A stretch of 24,089 nt of DNA from JANMGV01 sp037440405 (GTDB lineage: Bacteria; Planctomycetota; Planctomycetia; Pirellulales; Pirellulaceae). The translations under genes and the position numbers were made by a program. Below the pieces are notes generated by a model. That model did no database searches. It had not been told where the DNA came from and saw nothing but the letters and a program-made list of their open reading frames with translations. Each line of letters starts with the position of its first letter. Position 1 is the first letter of the stretch. Positions 7,342-16,215 of this stretch are shown here, in pieces. The stretch covers positions 1-24,089 of the forward strand of contig JBBIUE010000077.1 of NCBI GenBank assembly GCA_037440405.1, in the 5' to 3' direction.

Positions 7342-8253
7342 ATGCAGCTTGGTTTTGCGAGTGCTATTCTACCGGACTTGGCGTTCGAAGAAGTCATGCG
7401 GTTTGCGGCGGAGGTGGGTTACGAATGCGTCGAAGTCATGTGCTGGCCGCCCAGCAGAGCGGAACGGCGATATGCGGGAGTCACCCATATCGATATTACT
7501 CAAAACGTGGAGCAAGTGGTTGATTCGGTTCGCGCTGTAGTCATGGAAACAGGTGTTCAGATCAGCGCTCTTGGATATTATCCGAACTGCTTGTCGACGG
7601 ATGAAGCCGAGGCGCGGCGGTGCGTCGAGCACTTGATGAAATTGATCGAGGTGGCTCCTCGATTCGGTGTTTCCAACGTCAATACCTTCATCGGCAGGAA
7701 TCCCGTCAAGAGCGTGGATGAGAATTGGCCTCAGTTGCTTGAGACTTGGAAACCGATCGTGATGCTCGCGGAAAAAATGGAAGTCCGAATTGGTATCGAG
7801 AACTGTCCAATGCTCTTCACGCGCGACGAATGGCCGGGTGGGAAGAATCTCGCTACGTCTCCAGCGATTTGGCGACGGCTGTTTGCCGATTTGGCAAGTG
7901 AGTTTATTGGACTCAACTATGATCCATCGCACATGGTTTGGCAGCAGATGGACTACATTCGGCCGCTCATCGATTTTACGCCCAAGCTGTTCCATCTGCA
8001 CGCCAAGGATGTTCGGTTGGACCGACAACGGCTGGACGAAGTGGGCATTCTCGCCCATCCGCTGGAGTATCACACTCCCAAGCTGCCTGGTCTCGGCGAA
8101 GTCGACTGGGGACGATTTTTCTCCGTTCTGGCGGATGTTGGTTATCGGGGGGCCGTTTGCGTGGAAGTCGAGGACCGCGCGTATGAGGGGAGCCTCGAAA
8201 GTAGGAAACAATCGTTAAGGCAAAGCTATCGCTACTTGCGTAATTTTGTTTGA
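7342..8253 (+). CDS. Sugar phosphate isomerase/epimerase (xylose isomerase-like TIM barrel)
   Basis: The 303-residue AP endonuclease-2/xylose isomerase-like TIM barrel opens 'MQLGFASAILPDL', as expected for this family. Probable metal ligands sit at strand ends: Glu in 'RIGIENCPM', Asp/His in 'NYDPSHMVW', His in 'FHLHAKD', and Glu in 'VCVEVEDRAYEG'. Members isomerise or epimerise sugars or inositols with a divalent metal; the substrate here cannot be told. The open frame extends back to 7000, but that part overlaps the divergent hydrolase. The ATG at 7342 has AGAGGGA (7329-7335) six bases upstream and gives the usual family N-terminus; 7336 is a second possible start. About 90 bases separate it from the divergent gene, so the two promoters are probably there. 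Confidence 0.88.
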   Translation: MQLGFASAILPDLAFEEVMRFAAEVGYECVEVMCWPPSRAERRYAGVTHIDITQNVEQVVDSVRAVVMETGVQISALGYYPNCLSTDEAEARRCVEHLMKLIEVAPRFGVSNVNTFIGRNPVKSVDENWPQLLETWKPIVMLAEKMEVRIGIENCPMLFTRDEWPGGKNLATSPAIWRRLFADLASEFIGLNYDPSHMVWQQMDYIRPLIDFTPKLFHLHAKDVRLDRQRLDEVGILAHPLEYHTPKLPGLGEVDWGRFFSVLADVGYRGAVCVEVEDRAYEGSLESRKQSLRQSYRYLRNFV

Positions 8254-8345
8254 TTCTATGCTGGAAGTTGTGTGACACTGCATCGTTAATGCACTAAGAT
8301 TGAGAAGGGAATCGGAAGATGTGAATGACAAAGGAGGCAATCATC

Positions 8346-9047
8346 ATGCGAATTCGAGCTTCTGTGATGCGTTCCGTCAGTATCGTGTTCATCCTCGGAG
8401 TTGGTTGCTTGAGTACGGGACAAGTGATTGCCTATCTGGTAAGCGCCGACGACCTTGCCGCTCGCCTTGCCAAGTTTGATACCAACAACGATGGAGTCAT
8501 CACGAAAGAGGAGCTGACAGACAAACGATTGCTGCCCCTATTCAAACGCTACGACCGCAACAGCGACGAACAATTGACTCGCGACGAGATTATCGCAGGC
8601 ATGGAACGTGATCAGCCTGGAAGCAGCGCCGAAAGTGGTATCACGGACCTCGGCGGCGGGCTGGGTGGCAACAATCCCGGACGCATTGCCAAGCCGACAG
8701 GGTTAGGAGGAGGAGCGCCGACCTCGGCAAGCGATGAGAGCAGCCCAGTGAATCGTGCTGCGCCTGGGGCCGCTCCACGAGGAATGACGGCTCGTGGGCA
8801 GGATCAAAATGCGCCAGCGACTCCCTCTCCCTTTCCGGCGGGACTGATTCGAGTTGGGCAAGTTGTTCCCGATTATCTGAAAACTGACCTGGATCTTTCG
8901 GACAAACAGATCAAGCAGCTCGAGGAATTAGAACGCTCAAACGAAGCTCGATTGAAGAGCATCTTGAATGCTCGACAGTTCGACTTGCTGCAAAAAAGCC
9001 TAGCGGACAATGTGGCCGCCGATAAGCCCAAAGGCAAGGGCGATTAG
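8346..9047 (+). CDS. Secreted EF-hand protein with LTxxQ-like C-terminus
   Basis: The ATG at 8346 follows AAGGAGG (8331-8337) at eight bases, and gives 233 residues with a signal peptide (about 1-30). An ATG at 8325 lies upstream of this SD and is rejected. One canonical EF-hand loop, 'DTNNDGVITKEE' (about 45-56), is followed by a second, 'DRNSDEQLTRDE' (about 70-81), with Glu in place of the usual Gly at position 6. A Gly/Pro/Ala-rich linker follows. The C-terminus has 'LDLSDKQIKQLEEL' and a helix ending in 'ARQFDLLQKSL', like the LTxxQ helices of Spy/CpxP-type proteins. A calcium-responsive periplasmic or surface role is likely. The exact function is unknown. It may be co-transcribed with the large gene 61 bases downstream. 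Confidence 0.8.
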   Translation: MRIRASVMRSVSIVFILGVGCLSTGQVIAYLVSADDLAARLAKFDTNNDGVITKEELTDKRLLPLFKRYDRNSDEQLTRDEIIAGMERDQPGSSAESGITDLGGGLGGNNPGRIAKPTGLGGGAPTSASDESSPVNRAAPGAAPRGMTARGQDQNAPATPSPFPAGLIRVGQVVPDYLKTDLDLSDKQIKQLEELERSNEARLKSILNARQFDLLQKSLADNVAADKPKGKGD

Positions 9048-9108
9048 AGTCAGAAGATTGGAGCGGCGAGTGATGATGGTTGGGTCGGATTGAACTCAGG
9101 AGTTGAGC

Positions 9109-11919
9109 ATGTTTCTTCGATTACTCTCCAAACGTTCTCGCTGTCCGCGTGGGGTCGGGCAATCCGATCCGACTCGCAGATTGAACGTTGAACAGCTTGA
9201 AGCTCGCCGATTGCTTGCTGTGTTCTCCGTCACCAACAGCAATGATGCGGGCGCTGGTTCGCTGCGACAAGCGATTATCGACGCGAACGGTACCGCCGCT
9301 CATGATACGATTCAGTTCAATATCCCGGGTGCTGGCGTCAAGGCGATTAACCTGTCGACAGCCCTTCCTTCCATCAATTTCCCGGTTACCATCGATGGCT
9401 GGTCGCAGCCTGGCTTCGTCGACAAACCTCTGATCGCCATCAAGGACCCGGGCCACACCCTTCTGTATGGCTTAAGTGTATTCGCAAGCAACAGCATTTT
9501 TCGTGGCTTGATCATCAATGGCTTTGTGAACTGCCAAGTCGCCTTTTGGGGGACGAGCAACAACAAACTGCAAGGAAGCTACTTAGGGACCAACAATGCT
9601 GGAACAGCGAAGGAAGGGGGAGCGACGGCATTTGACTCCATGTACCTCTCCGATGGCGCGACGGGGAACATCATCGGTGTCGATGGCGATGGCGTTCAAG
9701 ATGCTCTCGAACGCAATATCATCGGCGGAAGCGCCCAATCGGGAATCGGAATGTGGGGGGCTAGTATCACCGGCAATCGGATCGCAGGAAATTACGTCGG
9801 TACCAATGCCTCCGGAGCCAACTTGGGCAATGCCTTGGCGGGCATTCGCTTGGAGCAAGGAGCGAACAACAATCGCATCGGCTCCAATAATGACGGTGTC
9901 AGCGATGGTCTTGAAGTCAATGTCGTCGCCTGGAATCAAACAGGCATTGTCGTCAATGGAAACACTTCCGTTGGCAATACCATTTCCCGAAACTTTGTTC
10001 ACAGCAATCAATACTCGGAAATCGACCTCGGATACGATGGCACGACCACGAACGATCCTCTCGATGCTGACAATGGACCAAACGGGAATACGAACTACCC
10101 GATTCTGACAAGCCTAAGCTTCGACGATATCAGCGTAACCATCCAGGGAGAACTGAACGCGAAGCCAAGTACGCAATATCGCATCGAGTATTTCGCGGTA
10201 GCCAGCCCGGATGCTTCTGGGCACGGAGGATCACAGCGATTCATCGGCTGGCGCAATGCAACCACGAATGCCGCAGGAAAGGTCAACTTTTCCTCGGTAC
10301 TCAATCAAGTGCTGGAGTATGGTTGGCATGTCACGGCAACGGCGACAGACAGCAGCGGGAATACCTCCGAATTCGCTCCAACGATCTGGAACGGTTTGAA
10401 TTTAGCAAACACGTTCTTGCTTCATAGTCTGCCTTCTGCCACCAAAACAATTTATTTGGATTTCAATGGACATACGACCACGGGAACGCTTTGGAATACG
10501 AACTACGGCGTGGGAACCATCGTCACACCTCCGTTTTCGCTGGATGCTGATCCTGCATTCAGCCTTGAGGAGCGACTGAGGATTCAAGGGATCTGGCAGC
10601 GAGTGGTCGAAGATTTCCTTCCATTCGAAGTGAACGTGACCACGCAGGCTCCGCCAACCTCCGATCTGATCAAAAGTGGTAGCGGTGATCAGAGGTGGGG
10701 TGTCCGCGTTGCCATCGGTGGACATTACCAAGATTGGTTTGGGGCGTTCGCTGGCGGCGTCGCCTACTATGATTCGTTCAATTTCGATTCCGACACGCCG
10801 GCTTTCGTATTTTCCGACACGATCGGCAATGGCGAGGCTGACATTGCCATGACGATCAGTCATGAGGTTGGGCACTCACTGAACCTTCATCACGATGGCA
10901 CGCCGGGTCAAGAATACTATCCTGGCCATGGCTCAGGGGAAACCTCCTGGAGCACGATTATGGGCTCGGGTGGCTGGGCGAATCTGACGCAATGGAGCAA
11001 GGGGGAATACCTGAATGCCAGCAACCTCGAAGATGACTTGTCCATCATCACGACCATGAACGGCTTTGGATTTCGCGCCGACGATTTCGGAAACACAATC
11101 ACGGCGGCGGCCCCACTGGGAAACGTCAACAACAAAATCATCCAAACCGGTATCATCACGACGCGCACCGATCGAGATTTCTTTTATTTCGAAACATCGG
11201 GAGGAGCGATCGATTTGAAGTTCGGGGTGGCTGCTCGTGGTCCGAACTTGGATTTGTTGGCGCGTTTGCATGATGCTTCGGGCGCTGTCATCCTTGGCAA
11301 TAACCCTGCAGATAAGTTGACGGCGCGATTAGTCACCACGTTGGCCGCTGGGCGCTACTACGTCAGCGTCGATGGCGTTGGCAAAGGCAACCCGATGATG
11401 GTTGCCGAAGGCTACACTGACTATGGCAGTTTGGGATTTTATTCGATCAGCGGAGTCATCGCAGGTTTGAATGTGCCACCGACCATTGGTGGAATCAGCG
11501 GGAACATGAACTACTCCAACAACACAGGCAATGTGCTCCTGGGGCCGGCGGCGACGGTCTCCGACCCGGATAGTCCGAACTTCGATGGTGGGCAATTGAT
11601 CGTTCGAATTACGGACGGACTCGACGCAAGCAATCGACTGCAAATCCGGCTGAACGTGTTTTCAATCGTCGGAAATGATATCTTCTTGGGCGGTACGATG
11701 ATCGGGAAACGCAATGGCAACGGCGGTATTGGACAAACGAATCTGATCATCACCTTCAATGCGAATGCGACGGCTTCCATCGTTCAAGATCTGATGCGCT
11801 CGATCGCTTTTCGCACAGTCAGCAATACGAACATGGTGATGCGAACCGTCGAGTTTCAGTTGAGCGACGGCGATGGCGGGCTGAGCAACATCTTGTCCAA
11901 GACCGTCACTATCGTTTAG
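9109..11919 (+). CDS. Giant secreted beta-helix / metzincin-like metalloprotease with PPC domain
   Basis: This 936-residue surface or secreted protein starts at ATG 9109, six bases after CAGGAG. LEARRLLA (30-37) is the planctomycete extracellular N-terminal motif. A 'DAGAGSLRQAI' stretch opens a right-handed parallel beta-helix to about residue 330, rich in 'GNIIG', 'NRIAGNYVGTN' and 'NTISRNFV' coils. A beta-sandwich follows. A zinc protease domain opens with 'TIYLDFNGHTT' (about 445) and has HEVGHSLNLHHD at 585-596. That fits the metzincin pattern HExxHxx(G/N)xxH with Asn in the Gly position. 'STIMGSGG' downstream supplies the Met-turn. A PPC-like beta domain ('DFFYFETSGGAIDL') and a C-terminal cadherin/VCBS-like domain ('ATVSDPDSPNFDGG') end the protein. 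A secreted calcium- or zinc-dependent protease that binds glycans or the cell surface is inferred. Confidence 0.85.
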   Translation: MFLRLLSKRSRCPRGVGQSDPTRRLNVEQLEARRLLAVFSVTNSNDAGAGSLRQAIIDANGTAAHDTIQFNIPGAGVKAINLSTALPSINFPVTIDGWSQPGFVDKPLIAIKDPGHTLLYGLSVFASNSIFRGLIINGFVNCQVAFWGTSNNKLQGSYLGTNNAGTAKEGGATAFDSMYLSDGATGNIIGVDGDGVQDALERNIIGGSAQSGIGMWGASITGNRIAGNYVGTNASGANLGNALAGIRLEQGANNNRIGSNNDGVSDGLEVNVVAWNQTGIVVNGNTSVGNTISRNFVHSNQYSEIDLGYDGTTTNDPLDADNGPNGNTNYPILTSLSFDDISVTIQGELNAKPSTQYRIEYFAVASPDASGHGGSQRFIGWRNATTNAAGKVNFSSVLNQVLEYGWHVTATATDSSGNTSEFAPTIWNGLNLANTFLLHSLPSATKTIYLDFNGHTTTGTLWNTNYGVGTIVTPPFSLDADPAFSLEERLRIQGIWQRVVEDFLPFEVNVTTQAPPTSDLIKSGSGDQRWGVRVAIGGHYQDWFGAFAGGVAYYDSFNFDSDTPAFVFSDTIGNGEADIAMTISHEVGHSLNLHHDGTPGQEYYPGHGSGETSWSTIMGSGGWANLTQWSKGEYLNASNLEDDLSIITTMNGFGFRADDFGNTITAAAPLGNVNNKIIQTGIITTRTDRDFFYFETSGGAIDLKFGVAARGPNLDLLARLHDASGAVILGNNPADKLTARLVTTLAAGRYYVSVDGVGKGNPMMVAEGYTDYGSLGFYSISGVIAGLNVPPTIGGISGNMNYSNNTGNVLLGPAATVSDPDSPNFDGGQLIVRITDGLDASNRLQIRLNVFSIVGNDIFLGGTMIGKRNGNGGIGQTNLIITFNANATASIVQDLMRSIAFRTVSNTNMVMRTVEFQLSDGDGGLSNILSKTVTIV

Positions 11920-11940
11920 CTTGGTTTTTTGGGAGCAGCT

Positions 11941-12819
11941 ATGCTGGATCATGAGGAGTTTGTCGAGCAGGCGCACTTCTTCAGAACTTTGCTTGAGCGA
12001 TTGGGTCAGGATACGCCGATTCAAGAATTGATGCTTCAAGTGAAGCATGAGATTCTGGCGACGACCAAGCTTCCTTATGCCATTGATTTCCTGGTTGCGG
12101 AACTGAAGCACCATGGCATTATGGCGCAAGGCATGAGTCGTCTCTCGCACTACTTCACTCCGTTTCAAACGTTCATCGTTGAAGAAAGTGAGAAAGAGCG
12201 AGGGAGATTCGAGTTTCGCATGGCATTGCGGATCCTCTGCCGCGATGCCGAATATCGTTCCCAGTCAGATAATCGCCAGGGTTTTTTCTTCTATCAGTTC
12301 GAGTCGATCTGCCGCAATCGGCTCAACTATGATCGCGGGTTGAAGGCCATGTCGGACGATCCGTCGTACGATGCAGATTGGAAAGCATGGTTACTCCTTG
12401 TTCGCAAGCAATTGGGCATCCTGGATTTGGCCGATCTCATCTACGGACGGAGCCAGGATTTTGACGATTATCGGAAACGAAAACTAGGCCCGGATACACC
12501 TCCGGCGGCACCGGTCCTATTTGGAGTCAAAGAAGGCAGAATCGCCCATGCGCACCGACACAAGGATCCCCTTCTTCTGTTTGCTGCCATGCAACGACAC
12601 TTGGGATATCCACAAGTTCCGCGCCCTGAACCTATCGATACGATCAGCCAGTTGATCCCTCAACTGCAGCGCCGGCTCGAACGATTGGAAGCGCGAATCA
12701 AACTACTTGAGGATGAACAAAAGCAGGACATCGACATCACAAAATTTTATTCATCTTCTCAAGGACCACGAGTCGACTTGTCGTTCGACGATCTCCCGGT
12801 CGACGAGCGGTTCCAATAG
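11941..12819 (+). CDS. Conserved-looking cytoplasmic protein of unknown function with C-terminal coiled coil
   Basis: The 292-residue protein has no signal peptide or membrane helix. The ATG at 11941 follows GGGAG (11931-11935) at five bases, only 21 bases after the giant protease gene, so co-transcription is likely. The sequence is mostly helical. It has His- and acid-rich stretches ('DFLVAELKHHGIM', 'AYRHKD'-like 'HAHRHKD' near 203-209) and a heptad-like region near 235-265 ('LIPQLQRRLERLEARIKLLEDEQ') that should form a coiled coil. I do not recognise the family. The last 61 bases overlap the end of the convergent FG-GAP gene. Confidence 0.7.
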   Translation: MLDHEEFVEQAHFFRTLLERLGQDTPIQELMLQVKHEILATTKLPYAIDFLVAELKHHGIMAQGMSRLSHYFTPFQTFIVEESEKERGRFEFRMALRILCRDAEYRSQSDNRQGFFFYQFESICRNRLNYDRGLKAMSDDPSYDADWKAWLLLVRKQLGILDLADLIYGRSQDFDDYRKRKLGPDTPPAAPVLFGVKEGRIAHAHRHKDPLLLFAAMQRHLGYPQVPRPEPIDTISQLIPQLQRRLERLEARIKLLEDEQKQDIDITKFYSSSQGPRVDLSFDDLPVDERFQ

Positions 12820-14075
12820 ATTTTAATATTGTGGGTCGCTCTGCCCACGGCCACGATATCCATTCGCCCGTCGCCATCGAGATCGGCGACGGCAAGGTCT
12901 TCGATCGCAACGCCTCCTGGGTCCACCAGGATACGGTTCCAATGCCCGCTCTTCGCATCGATGGGATCATAGATTCGCAATCCGCATCGATGCTCTCCAT
13001 TCAAGTTATCGCGCACGCCAACGATGAGCTCATCGTCCTGGTCATCATCGAGATTGGCAGTCGCGACGGCATGTCCCCAAGCGAGCTGGGCATCCAGTTC
13101 ACGCCGTGTCCAGAGAGCCGCATCTTCTTCCGAAGTACTGGCTGGATTGGGTGGAGTATAGACGACGACTCGATCTCCATGCCAAGGCTCGATGGTCGCG
13201 ATGTAGCGCGATCCATCAACGAAGTGCCCCAGTCGTATCTCGCTGGCACCCCGATTGGGAGCCGGTGCTTCGTATCCCGAGCCAAGCCGCCGCACTGAAA
13301 GTTCGCGAGTCATCGGCCCATCGGCTTGCAGCAGCGAAACACCTTCAAAACTGGCAGCCAGGAGTTCTTGCTTACCATCACCGTCCCAATCGACGACGTC
13401 GAAATTGTGCATCACGTGAAGCTGCTCGTTGAGAACACGGGAGAGCCAAGACACGTTTTCGTCCGCGCCCAGCGTTGGCTCGAAGGCTAAAAGACGAATC
13501 GCTTTTTGATCGAATCCAGGCGGCATCGATCCACGCCCTTTGAGCGGTCCGACAACGAGTCTCCACTTGCCGTCGGCGAATAAATCAGCCCACTGCATGC
13601 GATGCGTCGTGGGTTCGTGGGAGATGTGATGGTACCGCCACTCCTGATCCGGGACGTGTTCCAGCCAACCAATTTCGCCTCCACCCGTTGTGTTATTAAA
13701 CTGCCAGTCCGAACCGAGCGCGAAATCGATCCGCCCGTCTTGATTGATGTCCAACGGGGCGAAACAGACGTTATCAAAGGGAGCATCTGGAGTGGAGTAA
13801 ATCACATGTTCTTTCCAACTTGGCCCCTCGAGCCACAATACCCGCTTGCTATCCACAATGGCGATGTCGATGTGCCCATCGGCATTGACATCCAAACATC
13901 GCACGGCATATCCCACGGTCAACCGAGTTGGTAATTCCTGAATTTCGAAGCTCGTCGCCGAAATCGGATGTTGCTGAAACGCTGGGACTTGACTTCCCCA
14001 ACCACCGTAGACGAGCAGGATGGTGCAAACCGTTCGATGAAATGTGATTTTCAGTGGAATAGCTTTGAATTGCAT
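12759..14075 (-). CDS. Secreted FG-GAP/VCBS repeat protein
   Basis: The 438-residue protein has an N-terminal hydrophobic signal (about 10-32). Five clear calcium-loop repeats of the FG-GAP/VCBS type follow, in order: DVNADGHID (62-70), DINQDGRID (109-117), DWDGDGKQE (229-237), NLDDDQDDE (341-349) and DLDGDGRMD (398-406). A degenerate loop lies near 163-171. The repeats predict a beta-propeller of about six or seven blades, as in integrin-like planctomycete proteins, often annotated as VCBS repeat proteins. It is probably periplasmic or surface exposed, with calcium for stability and no visible catalytic motif. The start at 14075 lacks an SD, and an inverted repeat lies 34 bases upstream. The end overlaps the convergent gene. 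Confidence 0.85.
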   Translation of the reverse strand: MQFKAIPLKITFHRTVCTILLVYGGWGSQVPAFQQHPISATSFEIQELPTRLTVGYAVRCLDVNADGHIDIAIVDSKRVLWLEGPSWKEHVIYSTPDAPFDNVCFAPLDINQDGRIDFALGSDWQFNNTTGGGEIGWLEHVPDQEWRYHHISHEPTTHRMQWADLFADGKWRLVVGPLKGRGSMPPGFDQKAIRLLAFEPTLGADENVSWLSRVLNEQLHVMHNFDVVDWDGDGKQELLAASFEGVSLLQADGPMTRELSVRRLGSGYEAPAPNRGASEIRLGHFVDGSRYIATIEPWHGDRVVVYTPPNPASTSEEDAALWTRRELDAQLAWGHAVATANLDDDQDDELIVGVRDNLNGEHRCGLRIYDPIDAKSGHWNRILVDPGGVAIEDLAVADLDGDGRMDIVAVGRATHNIKIYWNRSSTGRSSNDKSTRGP

Positions 14076-14108
14076 GTGCGCTGCTTTTGAATCGAACCAC
14101 GATCAAAG

Positions 14109-14135
14109 CCGATTAGAATGAGTTTAGCTAATCGG
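14109..14135. promoter_or_regulatory. Perfect 8-bp inverted repeat upstream of the FG-GAP gene
   Basis: CCGATTAG (14109-14116) and CTAATCGG (14128-14135) form a perfect inverted repeat around 11 bases. It lies 34-60 bases before the FG-GAP start on the minus strand. It could be an operator, or a weak terminator for the upstream lipoprotein gene. No U-run follows it on the minus strand, which favours the former. Confidence 0.35.
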
Positions 14136-14234
14136 AACATGAATATCTATCAACGATACTCTGCGCCAGTGAGGAATCCTTGTGCCGTGCCTCACTTGCG
14201 TTTCAGGCTCGTATCATTTCACCGGACACTCGCC

Positions 14235-14786
14235 TCACTTTTTCGGTGAACGCCACTGAATGTTCACCGGAGCGGTCGGCGGGATCGTTATCGATGTTGG
14301 AGCGGTTGATGATGACTCGCTCGCGTCCTGCGCTTCTGAATCAGAATCATAATCGACTTCCTCGGTTTTCGGATGGCTTACTCCGGCATTGCCGAAACTT
14401 GGCGCGAAGGCAGCCGAATTGCTCGAAAAGCTAGCTTGAACGACGGTTGATTCGGCGGCATTCTCAACGCTTTTCGGAGTTGACGCAAGAGAGGCGGACG
14501 CTTCTCGAAAATTCGCGTCGGAGTCAGTCCCAAGGGCTGTTTGTGTTCCAGTTCCGACTGCCGGTAGGGAAATGGAACCGACGGTATTCGTGCCGCGCGA
14601 TATCGTTGGCGCGTTGGGAGTGTAGGTCGAAGGTGTTTGATAGCTACCCGTGGCTGGCGGGGGGACGCGCGTTGGATTTTGAAGGGAAAGTGGACCAACG
14701 GGAGCGATCGCGTTTCGGCATCCTGCAAATGCTATCACTCCCGCGAGGCAGAAAGCTGTTGCTGAAAATCGAAAAATCGTTTGCAT
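14235..14786 (-). CDS. Ser/Thr/Pro-rich putative lipoprotein, function unknown
   Basis: The 183-residue protein starts at ATG 14786, which has AAGGA seven bases upstream on the minus strand; an earlier in-frame ATG (14810) lies before this SD. The signal 'MQTIFRFSATAFCLAGVIAFAGCRN' ends in FAGC, a lipobox with Phe instead of the usual Leu at -3, so lipidation at Cys23 is likely but not certain. The mature part is low-complexity Ser, Thr, Pro and Ala. A short acidic stretch ('EEVDYDSDSEAQD') sits near the C-terminus. It is probably a disordered envelope protein and has no recognised domain. The gene is divergent from the CpaC-like gene across about 220 bases. Confidence 0.65.
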   Translation of the reverse strand: MQTIFRFSATAFCLAGVIAFAGCRNAIAPVGPLSLQNPTRVPPPATGSYQTPSTYTPNAPTISRGTNTVGSISLPAVGTGTQTALGTDSDANFREASASLASTPKSVENAAESTVVQASFSSNSAAFAPSFGNAGVSHPKTEEVDYDSDSEAQDASESSSTAPTSITIPPTAPVNIQWRSPKK

Positions 14787-15007
14787 GAATTTTTCCTTGC
14801 AAAAAATCAAGCCCGTGCCACTCGGTTCAGTCGGAAACTAGCAAATGGACGATTCTATTCCAACCCCATTCAACCGCGATGCGCGAACTTAACGAGAGAA
14901 TCGTTCAACTTTATCCAAACGGATTTCCGATACGCAATCCGTACGATCGTCAACCAAGTCATAACCGGACCTGATGAAGATCGTTCCTAGGGGGAAAGGG
15001 CGTACGA

Positions 15008-16138
15008 ATGTCCGAGCGCAGCTCGAAGAATTACTCGACCAATCACGGTCTTCGACGACGGTCTCCGCGGGATTTGGTTCCCGCGATGCTGTTCGCGCTT
15101 GCACCAACGTGTTCGGGAAGCGCATCCGATAACGGGGACTCGATCGGACAGGTCATCGTTTCGATTCGCAGCTCTGCGATGCCGTCCTCAGTGTCCTTGT
15201 TGGATAGTGGCGATGCCCAACTTGTGGCCTATCAGTTCGAAGATTCAAACGAAGTCTTCAGCCTGGGGGAGCTCAAGCCTGTTCCCAAGCCCACGGCGTC
15301 AGCCGAAGCCAGTGATCCTAGGCCTACGATGCCGATTTTGCTTCCCGTGCCATCAGACGATCTCTATCCATCGACGATTCCTCCAAATCAGCCAAGTGTC
15401 GTGCGAGTTCGGGCGTCAGACTCAGTCATTCGAAGGGTGGCACCTTCAAGTGAATTGCCTCAAAGTCCAATCCCTTCGGCCTCGTTGGAACCCGACTCGA
15501 GTGCGAAAGTCAACGGGTCTCAGAGTGATCCCGGTTCGTTGCGAATTCTCAGCGATTCATCGCGAGGTCGACTGCAGGAGGCTCTACGGGACAATGCTCC
15601 GGAATCATTTGAAGTCGGCCCGGTCGAATGGGATAACCAGCCGCAGGTCAAAAACGAGTTCGATTTCGATTCAGCATCCGTGCATTCGACGCTTCGTATT
15701 CCTTTACATGCTTCTCAGTCGATTCGATTCGGTGGAAAAGTGCTACGCACCGTCCCCGAGAATCGAACCGTGTGTCGATCGATTGTCAGCGGCGTACACG
15801 AGGTAGCGTTGATCAGCCGCAATGCTGGCATCACTCGTGTTGCCGTCGAACTCGAAGATCGAAATGGACGAACCAAGCCCATCGTTTTGCAGGTGGAAGT
15901 GGCTGGTCCTTGGTCCCAATCCGAAACGAATATGGTCCGTGATCTTGGCATCATCGAACAGACCATTCGCGAAATCCATCAAGACAGCCAAGTATCCATC
16001 GTGAGAAACAAAGATGGGTCACTGATCGTTGCGGGTACGGCTGCTTCGGAAGCTTCGGCAAGGAGCATTCTGTCGATGGTCCGCAGGGTCTGCCTCGTTC
16101 CTATTAAAGATCAAATCGTGGTTCGGCCTCGCAACTGA
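15008..16138 (+). CDS. Secreted protein with CpaC-like pilus N-terminal domain, no secretin barrel
   Basis: The 376-residue protein has a signal-like segment (about 20-40), then a long Pro/Ser-rich region to about 215. Residues about 226-298 look like the N-terminal domain of CpaC/RcpA Flp-pilus secretins: 'STLRIPLHASQSIRF' aligns with the usual 'L.vp.G.s..i', and later strands include 'GVHEVALISRNAGITRVAVEL'. The C-terminal 70 residues ('RDLGIIEQTIREIHQDSQVSI', then 'GSLIVAGTAAS') resemble a BON or secretin N1-like fold. A complete CpaC would continue into the secretin channel, but here the gene stops at 16138. No other pilus gene is in the window. The ATG at 15008 follows GGGGAAAGGG. Function is unknown; a peptidoglycan or outer-membrane platform role is a guess. 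Confidence 0.65.
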   Translation: MSERSSKNYSTNHGLRRRSPRDLVPAMLFALAPTCSGSASDNGDSIGQVIVSIRSSAMPSSVSLLDSGDAQLVAYQFEDSNEVFSLGELKPVPKPTASAEASDPRPTMPILLPVPSDDLYPSTIPPNQPSVVRVRASDSVIRRVAPSSELPQSPIPSASLEPDSSAKVNGSQSDPGSLRILSDSSRGRLQEALRDNAPESFEVGPVEWDNQPQVKNEFDFDSASVHSTLRIPLHASQSIRFGGKVLRTVPENRTVCRSIVSGVHEVALISRNAGITRVAVELEDRNGRTKPIVLQVEVAGPWSQSETNMVRDLGIIEQTIREIHQDSQVSIVRNKDGSLIVAGTAASEASARSILSMVRRVCLVPIKDQIVVRPRN

Positions 16139-16215
16139 AGTCGATCCTCCATGCTTCGTATTTCATTTACCGAACGAATCCATTGAGTCAGGTTTTCAGT
16201 GTTGAGGTAAGCAAG

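Noticed and set aside
7369..8211. 280-codon minus-strand open frame
   Set aside because: It is entirely antisense to the TIM-barrel gene, whose family identity is clear.
15099..15806. 235-codon plus-strand frame overlapping the CpaC-like gene
   Set aside because: It has no SD, and its Arg/Ser/Cys-rich, His-rich content is that of an out-of-frame shadow.
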